The notes under the pieces: generated by a model
Told to the model about the DNA's origin: nothing
Databases searched by the model: none
The model's input: only the letters and a program-made list of their open reading frames with translations
Made by a program: the position numbers and the translations under genes
Part shown: positions 50,674-61,326 of the stretch, piece by piece
Position numbering within the stretch: the first letter of the stretch is position 1
How the letters are laid out: every line of letters begins with the position of its first letter
DNA from: Verticillium longisporum
Taxonomy: Eukaryota; Ascomycota; Sordariomycetes; Glomerellales; Plectosphaerellaceae
Assembly (NCBI GenBank): GCA_019188255.1
Contig: JAETXT010000015.1
Coordinates: 744,001 to 808,000, forward strand
Reading direction: 5' to 3'
Length of the DNA stretch: 64,000 bases

Positions 50674-51441
50674 CAGCGTTGAAAAGAAACGTGAAGGATA
50701 GACGACCGGATGTATTCCTATCTTGCCGTAAGGTCAACCGCAGGTGGAGTTTCCTTATATAGCCACCTCAGCAAGGTCGGGAATGATACCAATGTCAGAT
50801 CGCAAGTCTTGTATCAATAAGCCTGCGTGACAAATGGCAGTGGAATTGCTGAATTTCTGCACGTCGAAAAGAAGTGAGCCATGCAAGTGTTGTTTAGATG
50901 ACAGCTCGTACACATGCGTAGTTATTTCTAATCTATGTTAGAGCCTTGTGAATCAACTATCCTTTTGGAACATTTGCCGTGACGTCTATCTTGTGATAAG
51001 CGTCTGCCTCGGCAAATGGTGACGCCGCTTCGGTGGCTCGGCTTACATGTATGTTCAGCTTCAAGAGACACGAAATGTGGGGTCACTATTTTGGCGGGGG
51101 TGGACATGTTGATAAGATTGGTAGCGATAAGATTAAGGCTGTCCAACATTGAATAGCTGTATGGCGCTTCCCATACACCGTAGTGCACAGGCGTTGAAAA
51201 CAGACGGTAAGGTAGGCTCTAAGACCTCCCTTGCTGCCAATCTCCTTCGAACATGGTGGCCGCTTTGCGTAGCTGTTTGTCCGCCAGCCAAGTGTTCAAA
51301 CTTTCGCATTCCGCATCCGCCAGTCTTCAACCCGACGGCTTCTATCATTTCAGCGTCGTAACTCATATCGGCAGTATATCAAGAACTCAGAGCCCCTAGG
51401 TGGCACGCACGCGGGACGCCAAGTTCGCGCCTTCCTTAATC
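50674..51441. other. Divergent promoter region between PEX20 and SEC13
   Basis: 768 bp between the two start codons. No gene is supported. Overlapping ORFs on both strands around 50930-51366 have no recognisable domains and fit a shared upstream region. Confidence 0.55.
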
Positions 51442-52583
51442 ATGGTGAATGAGAACTTGGAATAGACCTGTTACAGCATAAGCAGCAGCTAACAGGAGGT
51501 CCAGGCTACCAGTCATACTATCGCAAACTCGGGTCACGACGACATGATTGTAAGTTGACGTCGTGGTTCAACTCCTGTGAGAGGTTTGGAGGGTGGATGT
51601 ACGGCCTAGTTTACTTGAACTAATCCGGGCTTCAACTTCCAGCATGATGCTGTTCTCGACTACTACGGCCGCCGGCTCGCAACCTGTTCCAGCGATCGTA
51701 CAATCAAGATCTTTGAGCTCGAGGGCGAAACTCAACGTCTCATTGAAACGCTTAAGGGGTGTGTAAATATCCCACTTCCACCCCTGGCCTAGACAACAAT
51801 CGGGAGCTACGTATGTCGTGCTAATCATGGATGCCGCAGACACGAGGGAGCAGTATGGTGCGTCGCATGGGCGCACCCTAAGTACGGCAACATTCTAGCA
51901 TCGGCAGGATATGATGGCAAGGTGCTCGTGTGGAGGGAACAGGCGGGCTGGCAGAAGATATTCGATTTTGCCTTGCACAAGGCGTCTGTGAACATTGTAT
52001 CCTGGTCACCACACGAGTCGGGCTGCCTGCTGGCATGCGCCTCGTCTGATGGCAACGTCAGTGTTCTCGAGTTCAGAGACAACAACTACGACCATAGCAC
52101 CTTTCAGGCGCATGGGCTTGGCGTCAACTCTGTCTCGTGGGCCCCAGCTACGGCACCGGGGAGCATTGTGGGCAGTTCCCCGGACCCGGGTCGACGGGCG
52201 CTCGACGATTTGCCACTGGAGGTTGCGACAACCTCGTCAAGATCTGGTCCTTCGACTCGACATCCCAGGCTTACAAGCTGGAGGGCGATGCTCTGCAGGG
52301 CCACACGGACTGGGTGCGCGATGTCGCCTGGTCCCCGACTGTGCTTCAGAAGTCATACATTGCATCAGCTTCGCAGGATAAAACAGTCCGTATCTGGACG
52401 TCCGACTCCTCTGCCCAAGGCCAGTGGGCCTGCAAAGTTCTAAGCTTCGACTCAGCTGTGTGGCGAGTGAGCTGGTCGCTGAGTGGAAATGTGTTGGCAG
52501 TGAGCGGAGGCGATAACAAGGTGACGCTTTGGAAGGAGAACCTGAGGGGCGAGTGGGAATGCGTGAAGAGCATTGAAGAGTAA
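51442..52583 (+). CDS. SEC13: SEC13, COPII coat and nuclear-pore WD40 protein (one frameshift)
   Basis: SEC13 forms the COPII outer cage with SEC31 at ER exit sites and is also part of the Y-shaped nuclear-pore complex. Exons are 51442-51444 (ATG only), 51505-51549, 51643-51758 and 51840-52583. The introns are 60, 93 and 81 bp with good donors, CTAAY branch sites and CAG acceptors. WD40 blades are clear: [79 protein letters not shown] and the final [15 protein letters not shown]. The length would be about 302 residues, normal for SEC13. The frame is lost at a CCCC run (52178-52181), where one base appears to be missing. After it the GARRFATGG...NLVKIWSFD blade continues in the other frame. 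SEC13 is essential in yeast, so an assembly error is more likely than a dead gene. Confidence 0.9.
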
Positions 52584-52812
52584 CTTGTGAAACACACATC
52601 AATAGAGCAAGGCATAGCTACACGTTCGATTTGACCTGCTTCACTTCGCATGGGCAGGTAGTATTGCGGTAAAAACCCCAATAGGGGTTGTTGTATGCCA
52701 GTACGTGATCCAGACCTGTGTGGTCCCGAATGACAGCCGCCTTATCTGCGAACCGGGAAGGGGGGCGTTTAAATGGCATGAGAGGCCAGTTCATATCGCC
52801 CTGTTCCTTCCT
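52584..52812. other. Convergent 3' gap between SEC13 and the dehydrogenase
   Basis: 229 bp between two converging stop codons, expected to hold both polyadenylation regions. No gene is seen. Confidence 0.5.
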
Positions 52813-54333
52813 CTATGTATTTCGCAGAGTCACCAGAAATACCCCTACCAACAGAAATGACCAGTCAACAGCCGGTGTTGTTGCCAACGACGGGTGTGCA
52901 GTGTGACCAGGGACACCCTCTGATGTCGATCCCATGGTTCGTTCGAGCACGAATATTTCACCTGTTGAATCAGATGTCATGAATAATCTGCCCATTCTGT
53001 CCCAGGCCAGACCAAAGGGTCGAAAACACTGGCTGGGGCAGTCGTTGAGGTCTGCATTGTACATGACATTATAGACGGCATTCGTGCTATTCGCTAGCTT
53101 TTTGGGGGAGCCTTGGTCGAAAACAATACTAGATAGAGCATAGCCGACCGCTTTTTCGCGGTTCCCTAATAGGTAAGTCAGCAGGCCATTCAGTCATGCC
53201 TTTTTCGTAAGCCATACAGCTGCCGTGAAACGTGACAAAAGCCTCCGATCCATCTGGCGTGAACACGATGTCCAGAGGTGCCGAGTGTGCCTGAAAGGTC
53301 AGTCTTGGTGCTGTGTATTGAGTACTGCAACCTGATGTATCGTCTGCGCGGTCGTTGGAGGCTTCAAATTGGTCTCCAGTGCTCATGTTACCAAGTCTTG
53401 GGAAGCCATCCGTCGACCATAATGCTAGACATATGGGATAGCCGTAGTTTGCCTCTTGACTATAAGTCGAGCCATTGAGGAAGCCGTGAAAATACAGCTC
53501 CTCTCCAGGGTTGCTAGGGTGTATACCAACACCATCGCGCTCCAGGTTGTCCACGGAGTTCTCCACCGACCACATTCCCCCATCGTCAGGGTGCTCGACG
53601 ACGCCAACTGAGTTGCGAAGTCCCCATCCTGATATTTTTCCGTCGCGGGAGAAACTGGAAGCTTCCCCGTCAGTAGCAATGCTAGTGACATTGAAAACAC
53701 GAAGCTGCGAGTGACCAGATGCCCGCCTCAGGGCCATGGCATCTACATTGCCTTCAGAACCCCGTGACACGACGAGCAAGCCTGGAGCTTTGTCGGACAC
53801 GAGAAGTGTTCGAGAGGTATGTCCTGCATTGTACATGTCCTTAATCACAGTCTTGTTCTTTTCGCTAACCTTGCCATTAGTGGCATCGTAGACCCATGCG
53901 AATACCTTGTCTGGTGTCGAGGCATACAGTGTTCGTCCATCGTTGGACAATGCGATGCCGTGGTTGAGCTGGACAACGGCCACGCGCATGTCAATCGAGC
54001 AAACTGCCACAAGACTTGATGAGTTGACTGACCTCAGGAGACTCCACGATCACGCTCCCGGTCTTTGCGTACATGCATGTGCCACCCTCGTCCTCGAGTA
54101 GTAGCCGCTTGATACCAACGCCGGAGCCAACGACGAGAAGTGCGCCGTTGCTATCGAACAAAATGCTTCGCGGCTTGGACAGCTCGCTGGCCACGATACC
54201 AAAGGACCAGCCGTCCGCAACGACGGGCCGACTCCGCGAGGTTGTAAGACTATTGCTGCAGCTCTGTGCGTATACTACCCGTGACACAAAAGGTTTCGAC
54301 AGCAAGGTAAAGAGGCAGCAAAGCGAATCTCAT
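52813..54333 (-). CDS. Secreted glucose/sorbosone dehydrogenase-like protein (AA12-like)
   Basis: This belongs to the glucose/sorbosone dehydrogenase beta-propeller class. Fungal relatives include PQQ-dependent pyranose dehydrogenases (CAZy AA12), which oxidise sugars extracellularly. Exon 1 is 54333-54033, exon 2 is 53968-53218 and exon 3 is 53165-52813, with introns of 64 and 52 bp. Family motifs in order are GWSFGIVASELSKPRSILFD, NHGIALSNDGRTLYAS, GHTSRTLLVS, GWGLRNSVGV, GEELYFHGFLNG, NYGYP, LTFQAHSAPLDIVFTPDG, FHGSWNR (across intron 2) and CFRPFGLAWDRMGRLFMTSD. The C-terminus is hydrophobic (VDWSFLLVGVFLVTL), which suggests a GPI or membrane anchor. The signal peptide (MRFALLPLYLA...) is in a different frame from the mature part. 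One extra base, perhaps in a T run near 54290, would explain this. The product is then about 467 residues. Confidence 0.8.
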
Positions 54334-54985
54334 TCTTTCAAGAAAAAAAAAACACAGTGAGCTGAGTGGGAGTCGAGAAATCTTAAACGTGCGAGGCAGA
54401 TGGACCAAGTGGTGCAAACGGAAAATCCAGGGACAGTTATTATGTACCTGAGTAATACTTGAAGCTGGTGAGCGTAATCATCATCACAAGATCTCGTTCT
54501 ACCACCTTGGAGATGCTCGCCTAGCCACAAGACCCTAGTCCGAAAGCAGAACCCACCTTTGCTGCTTGATCTTGCCTCATATCAACTCGAGCCCTGGTTC
54601 ACCAGCCATTCGCACACACACCAAAGAATTACATGGCACAATGCTCAGTCTCGTATGTGCATGCCAATTACCCTGCAGCCGACAGTGTGTGCTTACTCAT
54701 AGGCTTGTCACGTCGAGAAACGAGTCCATTATTAGGACGTGATGATTCAAGAATAGCAATCATGGTGCTTGTAGACGCCGCTTGCGCCTCACCCACACGG
54801 CATTGTAGTGCAGCAGGTGCAATACAACCACGGACATTTGTAGATACATTATCGACGATCGTCTTTCCTCGTCCATACTGAAACCTCCCGCCGCCCTCTC
54901 TCACCTGTCCAACAGAAAGCTTATCGCTAGCAACAAAAGAAGGAACTGAGGCGGACCACGATTGGTAGTCCCCCTCTATCGTGGT
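54334..54985. other. Intergenic: dehydrogenase promoter and 3' flank of the Whi2-like gene
   Basis: 652 bp with no supported gene. An A-tract of ten lies at about 54344-54353, just upstream of the dehydrogenase start. Overlapping ORFs on both strands at about 54630-54905 have no recognisable domain. Confidence 0.45.
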
Positions 54986-56613
54986 TCAACGAAGGCCAAT
55001 AACACTCATTTCCAGGGTCCAGACACGCCTGATCCACACCTTGAGCTTTCCCTCGACACCCTCAACATCCTCAAGCTCGACACCTTCCCACCAGCAACAC
55101 CTAGCAGGTTTCCGCCAAAAAAGGAGAAGTTTCTGAGACATACCAACCGCGTTGCTGCCCATCTCACTGCCTCTGATGTCACTACGCAGGCGTGCCAGAG
55201 CAAGGCTGCATACCACCGCCTTGTTGGGCTCTCCCGCCCGGTGACCCCATGAATCATCATGATTAAACCCGCTGCTTTCCTGTCAGCAAGAATCACGCAA
55301 CAAGCCGTCGCGTGGTGAACGTACCCAGCTGTCAGCATCTCAATAAGGTGGGCCTCGGTCGTACCCGGCTCATCGCTCCGCTTCAGCCCAGAGAAGATCC
55401 CCCCCTGACTCAGTAACGCCTTGGCAGCGGCTCTTTTGATCTCGATCATCTCAAGTTGCCCGACATCCGGACGAGGAGGAATGACATAAAAGTCGAGGTC
55501 TTCTCGCAAGACTATGATTCCAGCCCGCCGAGAAGCGTCGTCTCGGGATCCCAATGGCTCAAGAGGCACAGCGTCGCCATCCTGCGAAGCATTGGGCGAC
55601 GATTCCATGGGAATTGATTGGGCCACATTGCGAAAGAAGTCCAGCATGTACTGCAGCGATACAGGATCATACTAAGCCACCATGTCAGCTCCTTACACTC
55701 GCGCCAACTCAAGTGGCAAGCTCAGACAAGTCGTGCTCCAGTCGGGTAGGCTACACGTACATCAACCTGGACAGCATCCCCATCTGCAAACCCACCCATT
55801 TGCCCCTCTGGGAATAGTCCATTGGGGAACAAGGATAGTAGAACAAACTCTGGCAAAGTCAGAAGCTCATCTCGAGACAATACGAATCTTGTGCCTCTAA
55901 TTGATTGATCAGTCACGGGTCGATGGCGCGCAACGGGATAAAAGAAAGCGTACCGGAGATCCATCGTGATAGTCTCGTCCGCACCAACATCTTGAATGGA
56001 TTAGTAGCATTCTAGACGGTCACGGCTAACATTTTCAAAGCTCACCTCCGATAGCGTTGACGGGCGGTCCGCCCTGCTGCACCTGGGTAATAATGCTCGA
56101 TGCACCCCCGGCAGTCGCCATCACGAACGTGAAAGACGGGAGGGGACTGGGTCCCTCCGAGTAAGCGGGTGGCGGTTCGGTTTCGTCGTACTTCGAGCAG
56201 ACGTCCCGTGGTGTATCTGGTAGATGAAGCGCTCGCTTGGTTGTCTCTGCAGGTGCTTCGTGGGAGAAGGGCCGGTCGATTTGAGGGTCTGTCGAATGCA
56301 ACCCTGTAGACACGTAGGCCGGAGCCGCCGAGAAACCTTCAGCGAGAGATGTTTCTGTAGGATGACTCGAGAAGTCTACAGTGTTCGTCCGTAAGTTGTC
56401 GGTTTCACGACAGGCGTAAATGGATGAAAAAAGGGGCGGCCTGGAGGAGGAGGAAGACGCCACAGGCACCCGATACTGGGGAGGCGGGGAGCTTGTCCGG
56501 TTGACTGGTCGCGAGTTGAAAGAATCCAGATCTTCGATGGGCTCGATGGTGATGCTTGGATGGAGAGGGACGGGCCGTCCTGTATATCTGGGGGTTGAGA
56601 AACGTTGTCGGGA
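54986..56613 (-). CDS. Whi2-like BTB/KCTD-type regulatory protein (5' end unresolved)
   Basis: Exons run from an undefined start to 56046, then 55990-55954, 55896-55761, 55671-55325 and 55271-54986, with introns of 55, 57, 89 and 53 bp. All four intron junctions restore one continuous reading. A Pro/Ser-rich N-terminal region contains EPPPAYSEGPSPLPSFTFVM. A BTB-like core follows: ETITMDLR, RGTRFVLSRDELLTLPEFVL, LSLFPNGLFPEG, then YDPVSLQYMLDFFRNVAQS, typical of KCTD/Whi2-type BTB folds. A conserved C-terminal half follows with AGIIVLREDLDFYVIPPR, FSGLKRSDEPGTTEAHLIEM, WGHRAGEPNKAVVCSLALAR and a Trp-rich end, RVWTLEMSVIGLR. In yeast Whi2 acts in the general stress response with phosphatase Psr1 and in TORC1 control; that role here is inferred. 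No in-frame ATG occurs before the upstream stop near 56617, so a short 5' exon is missing. Confidence 0.65.
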
Positions 56614-57355
56614 AGATTAATAATAGCCAGACAAACGTTGACTATGTGTAGCGGGATTGCAACACAATTTCAGCTTTGAACGGATGGGAGCCCGTCTTGT
56701 GTCGAGAGCCAACGACTGACTCCTTTGTGCCGAATCGAGCTACCATAGAGTTAGTTAGCTGGTGGTCAAGTGGCTTGTCATCCAAATTTCGGAGTGTGGG
56801 TGGTCGCACATATGAGAACGATATCGACGATCAGAGTGGACAATTCTGGGGCGTCGAGCTAGTGTTTATGTGTTTCCGACAGGAAAGCCGAGTGGTTGAT
56901 GGGCGAGGTTGGAAGGTGGATTCTTGATGATAGCGGATGGGAGGACACGAGAGAGAGCAGGCATACTTCGGCACAGTTGGCGTCTGCTGTGTTGCAGGCA
57001 CTAAGGTGAATGGGCAACAGCCATAGTAGACTAGGCGTCCACAAATGGCCGACATTCACCGCCCAACCCCAGCCGGCGGCTAATTAATACCGCCTAACGT
57101 GCCTCCTCATTTAACCCCCCTGTCTACCCCACCAGTCCTAACTTCTGGTGTCCCAGTTTGCTAGGATGACAGACAAACAAAGAATTCAAAGACTAATAAA
57201 GTGCTTGGGTATTAGTTGTAAGCTGTCGCAGTATCATAAAGCTACTCCAGACAAAGAGTTGCGACCTCAAGTGTCACGAAGGCGGGAATCGTTTCACTCG
57301 TACATTCACATAGGCGTATGTATTCTTCTGGTATTGCCGAATGTTCGAGTTCTGT
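56614..57355. other. Intergenic: promoter or 5' exon region of the Whi2-like gene
   Basis: About 740 bp. A first coding exon of the Whi2-like gene should lie here, but I could not place it: the minus-strand ATGs near 56750-56815 give only short frames. The right end should hold the 3' UTR of the G-patch gene. An 81-codon plus-strand ORF at 57148-57393 has no supporting features. Confidence 0.4.
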
Positions 57356-59545
57356 CTAGTCATGATCACTTTCGTCGCCAAATATGGCTCTGAAGACGTC
57401 TTCGTCCGGTTTTTTGTCCGTCGTACCATCACTGTTCAGGCCTGCCGCTGCCGCTGCCGCTGCCACAGCCGTGGTCCCAAGTGCCTGAAGTGAAGAGCCA
57501 CAGTTGCTGGTAGGCTCAGAAGGTCCCGCTGACAGGAGTCTGTTAATGTTCTCAGTGCTCAGTAGTTCCTCTTTGCGATCATCTAGAAACTGCCCTGTGT
57601 CTAGAGATGACAGGGTGACAGTAGGTCGAGCCTGCGACGGTTCGAGGCTAACAGGGTTGGGGTCTCGAAATGGCACGTTGAACCTTTTGCAAAGAAGTCT
57701 GGCGGGGAAGAAATCCTGCTCCGATCTTGTCAGCTGCCCATAGAGTCCCAATTGAGCTGCTTGTTCTGCACCATCCAGCGGTTGAGAATCGTTGGGTAAC
57801 GATGACCGTCTGCCAGATTCGACCGTATTCATGGAATCGGACGACATATGGGTGTGAGTAGATGTTGTAAATCGTGTTGCCATGATGCCTGTCATGGGTC
57901 TGAATAACTGAGCACAGCCGTAACACTCCTCTTGCTCTTGAGCGAACTCTCTCCAGCTCAGCGAGTCAGGCTTCGCTGGATAATCAGAGATCAAGCCCGC
58001 AGAATGTGTCAGGTACGCTCTGTATCGTGACTGTTTTGCTTCGTCATCCGCATATGGCCCCCGAGCACTTTTGCCCCTTTCGATGGCAATGACGGCCGTC
58101 TCCTTGTCTAACACTGGAAGCCTCCGACGCGTGTTAGAGCCTTCGTGACAGTCTTTGCTGCTTTGAGCCAGTAGGGCTTCGCCGCCAGCGGGTGGTAGAT
58201 TTGTTCGACCCGAGGCTGCCACGAGGCGCTCGCGGGCTGCGTTAGACAGGAAGTCGAATATGGACTTCCCCGGCAACGGAGCCTCCCCTAGAGCAAGAGC
58301 ACGAGACCGGGGGTTGTGGGGAGTTGAGTTCCGTGCACTTGAAAGTACGTTAAGCATGCCAGCCGGAGCCTCACCTGCCTCACATGACTGGTGCTTAGAT
58401 GATCTCCATCCTTGGGGGACAGATGGGAGATCAGAGGCTGTAACGGAAGAACCGAAGGATTCGGAAGAAACCGATATGTTGCCCAGCACAAACCCCGGGA
58501 GTGGTGATGAACCATCTCGACAAAGTCGGCCATCCCTTTGCTTGAGTATTGTCGATTGTGACTTGAATGCTGGCTTAGAGCCAAGGGCCGGGTTTGCCAA
58601 GACTGTACCTGACGACAACTTCTTTTTCTTCCTCTTCTTCAAGCCCGTCAGAGTCCTAGTTCGAGAAATCTTAGGTGCCATCTGATAGCCATCATCATCA
58701 TCAGAACCGTTATCATTGAGCATACCGAACCCCATGCCACCACCCTGGCCTTTTGTGTCCTTAGACCTGCCAGCCATCAGGGAGCGGCTGGACCCCGTCA
58801 TCCCAAAACCGTCGAGGTTGAGCACATCTTCCTCACTCATTCGGCGAGTAAAGCCGGCGGGCTCGTGCGTGCAATGAGCGGACATGGCTCCATATCCGAG
58901 GCCGTGGTGGTCGATCTTGCGGATGACACCCACGACGGCAACGTCATCAGGCGCAAAAAGGTGCGATTCTGGCACGTGCGTGCTGAGGGCTTCGGTATCG
59001 TGCAGTCGTGCTGGGCGACGCACCTTAGGTCCGATACCTTGACCTTCCCTCCACCCCATCTTCATCAGTAAGCCGAGGCCTAATGAAGCGTCCCCATGAG
59101 ATATCAGATCCGACAGTCCTCTGCCAAAAGCTCTTGCGTTCCCCCCCACTGCGCTGGCAGTGAACGCTTCGGACAGTTGTATCTTCTCGTCTTCTAGCGC
59201 TGCTTCGCGGTCCTCGTCGTCCATGAAGTCCTCCGGTCGTTGTGGCTGGGCCCCAGGAATATCCTTGTGACGAGCACTTCGACTCACGACTAACGTTCCA
59301 GGAGTCCATCCTTCCTTAGATCCGACTGTATTATAGTATCCTGCACTCCAGCCTCCGGTGAATGCGCCGTGGAGTCGCCGTCGGCCTTGCTCATCTCTTA
59401 CCTCCTGTTTATGAAGAGGAATATATGAGCCATTGTCGGGTACATAGTCGTTGGGTGGAGGTAGAGGCGTGCCAATTAGAACGAATAGAGAACCCTCGGC
59501 AGGAAGGTCTGCTTCGTATGTCGTGCGGGATCTTTTGTGTGACAT
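57356..59545 (-). CDS. GPATCH1-like G-patch splicing protein
   Basis: This is a nuclear G-patch protein of the GPATCH1/TOUGH family, associated with spliceosomes and DEAH helicase activation. The reading frame has no intron. I chose the ATG at 59545 (MSHKRSRTTYEADL) because homologues begin this way and no ATG lies upstream in frame, giving 729 residues. The N-terminal DUF1604 block includes FVLIGTPLPP, GSYIPLHKQEVRDEQGRRRL and HGAFTGGWSAGYYNTVGSKE. The G-patch follows at about residues 150-185 (LGLGLLMKMGWREGQGIGPK). A basic patch (GLKKRKKKK) may be a nuclear signal. Further on is WREFAQEQEECYGCAQLFRP. An Ala run (about 57440-57470) lies just before the conserved acidic end, DVFRAIFGDESD. 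It is divergent from KIN1 across 1.8 kb that contains a MITE. Confidence 0.85.
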   Translation of the reverse strand: MSHKRSRTTYEADLPAEGSLFVLIGTPLPPPNDYVPDNGSYIPLHKQEVRDEQGRRRLHGAFTGGWSAGYYNTVGSKEGWTPGTLVVSRSARHKDIPGAQPQRPEDFMDDEDREAALEDEKIQLSEAFTASAVGGNARAFGRGLSDLISHGDASLGLGLLMKMGWREGQGIGPKVRRPARLHDTEALSTHVPESHLFAPDDVAVVGVIRKIDHHGLGYGAMSAHCTHEPAGFTRRMSEEDVLNLDGFGMTGSSRSLMAGRSKDTKGQGGGMGFGMLNDNGSDDDDGYQMAPKISRTRTLTGLKKRKKKKLSSGTVLANPALGSKPAFKSQSTILKQRDGRLCRDGSSPLPGFVLGNISVSSESFGSSVTASDLPSVPQGWRSSKHQSCEAGEAPAGMLNVLSSARNSTPHNPRSRALALGEAPLPGKSIFDFLSNAARERLVAASGRTNLPPAGGEALLAQSSKDCHEGSNTRRRLPVLDKETAVIAIERGKSARGPYADDEAKQSRYRAYLTHSAGLISDYPAKPDSLSWREFAQEQEECYGCAQLFRPMTGIMATRFTTSTHTHMSSDSMNTVESGRRSSLPNDSQPLDGAEQAAQLGLYGQLTRSEQDFFPARLLCKRFNVPFRDPNPVSLEPSQARPTVTLSSLDTGQFLDDRKEELLSTENINRLLSAGPSEPTSNCGSSLQALGTTAVAAAAAAAGLNSDGTTDKKPDEDVFRAIFGDESDHD

Positions 59546-61326
59546 GGAGAAAATGGAAGCCCGCTGTGTGTTGGATTCGTTGCAAAACGATGGAAAATGC
59601 CGAGAGTACACGGCTCGGAGGTCGATGCACCTAGTGTTGCGATGGATATATCAATGAGGTCCAAGGCTTGGAGGTAACTAGTTTATCGATAAGCATACGG
59701 TTGGGTCTGCTTGATGGTGGTGGATGGGGCTACCCTGAATGGGTCTACCTAAGGTACAGTGGGGCGACAAAAGAAAGGACAGACCTCCATTTTACACCAA
59801 AACATATAGTTTTCTAACCTCTCCAGCTTATTATATGAAATAGGTTAAGTAATAATAATAATTATACTATTAGAAACTTACTAGATCTATACTATATTAA
59901 GATATTATACTTATAGGCCTAGTATTTACTTAGATATATAGACTTAAAGCTAAAGTAGTAAAGTTCTTAAAATTAAAAAACTTAATAATAAGTTTTAAGA
60001 TCTAAGATTAATACTACTAAGTAGAGAAGTTATTACTTAATATAATAGAAAAGCTAGCTATAGCTAGTTCCTATAATTAATAAAATTAATATTAATAGAG
60101 TAGAAGAAGTTACTTAACTTTAAGCCTTAGTTACTTATATAATATAGAAGATATTAATAAAAAAAATAGAGATTATAGATTTAGTAAAGCTCTAATAGTA
60201 TTATTAATATTATTATTTAATCTACTTCATAGATTAAGTTAGAGAGGTTAGAAAACTATATATTTTAGTGTAAAATGGAGCTCCGTCGTTTCTTTTGTCG
60301 TATGACTGTAGTCAGCACCTCTCTAGTAGGCCTTCAGAACTACCTACCTACCTTAGGTAGGTACAGGGAAGGGAGGGAGATTTGAACTCTGTCAGCAGCA
60401 CCCGCTGCCTGGGTATGTAATTACCCCGTGACTATAGTCCCCAAGGTGCAAATGTGGTACAGGATCATGGGAACCAGAAGTTATGCCAGCCGTATGCACT
60501 CTTGGCACCATTATCACTTCTCTGGCCTGAAGTCTCTGGCTCTTGCCAAGCAGGCCAGGGGGTTCGCCTCTCTACATTACATACGCCACCTATTCGGCAT
60601 CGCAATTTCCCAACCTGCCCCCTTTCCCCTCTCTCCCTCTGAAGCCAAGTCTCGTGTGTTGAGCGAGGGAAGCTGTCTACTTTGTAAATTGCCAGCGTCT
60701 GAACGTGGCCCAGTTTCTAAAGATACAACAGGAGCCGGCAGAGAAAGAAATAAAAAACCCCAACCCGACGCGGCTTCCCTCTACAATCGAGGTGCTGGAT
60801 CGATCTTTGGCGCGTGTTGTTTAGCGTACAGCAAGCAGCCTCCTAGGTATCTATGCAGCAACCAAGGTGAATGAATGGGTAGGCCTGGCTTGAATAGATG
60901 ATACCTACTCCAGTCTCATTATTCGAATCTGACCCCACGAGATTCCGAGTTCTGTTTATGCTCCCGTCATCCTTATCGTAAATCTCCCTCGGAGTAAGTA
61001 GCAATAGTATGGACCTGTGCCTATCCGATTGAAACCTGATGGAAAGATCCCGCTAGACCCATCCATAAAGGGTGGCAGGATGTGGAGGTGTCTTCTTCCT
61101 CAGAGATAGTGGTACCATGTACCTTGGTGGGGCGCGCTACCTTTGCCAGCCCGTACCCCCAGCCACACGCGCGAGTAAAGCAGGCAGTGGCAGGTAGTGT
61201 GTTACGACAACCTGTCTACCCCTTCTCCATTCTGCCTCTGTTGCTCTCTTTCACTGCATGTCTGGTGTCTCCCTCGAGATCTGATTGACATCGCGTTCTC
61301 TTGCATTGCGAAGCAATCTCTCCGCC
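59546..61326. other. Divergent upstream region of the G-patch gene and KIN1
   Basis: 1.78 kb with no supported gene. It contains the MITE at 59757-60308 (separate entry), a palindromic stretch ACCTACCTTAGGTAGGT near 60346-60362, and a pyrimidine-rich segment (about 60615-60650). The part next to 61326 is the probable KIN1 leader. The ORF at 60428-60874 is not supported. Confidence 0.5.
59757..60308. mobile_element. Tc1/mariner-type MITE, 552 bp, TA target duplication
   Basis: Terminal inverted repeats begin CAGT and share CGACAAAAGAAA, CTCCATTTTACAC and ATATAGTTTTCTAACCTCTC. They remain alignable for more than 100 bp from each end. TA flanks both ends (59755-59756 and 60309-60310). CAGT ends with a TA duplication are typical of Tc1/mariner elements such as Fusarium impala. 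The AT-rich interior has no ORF. Differences between the two arms are mostly C/T or A/G changes, which suggests RIP-like erosion of the arms. Confidence 0.85.

Noticed and set aside
50928..51366. Overlapping ORFs in the PEX20-SEC13 gap
   Set aside because: Overlapping frames on both strands and no protein character.
52137..52200. An intron to explain the SEC13 frame change
   Set aside because: The reading is conserved right up to and just after the CCCC run, leaving no room for an intron of viable length.
57504..59309. ORFs of 79-141 codons opposite to or out of frame with the G-patch gene
   Set aside because: Shadows of a 729-residue conserved coding frame.
60428..60874. 148-codon plus-strand ORF upstream of KIN1
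   Set aside because: No domain, signal peptide, splice logic or convincing composition. It fits the long leader and promoter of KIN1.
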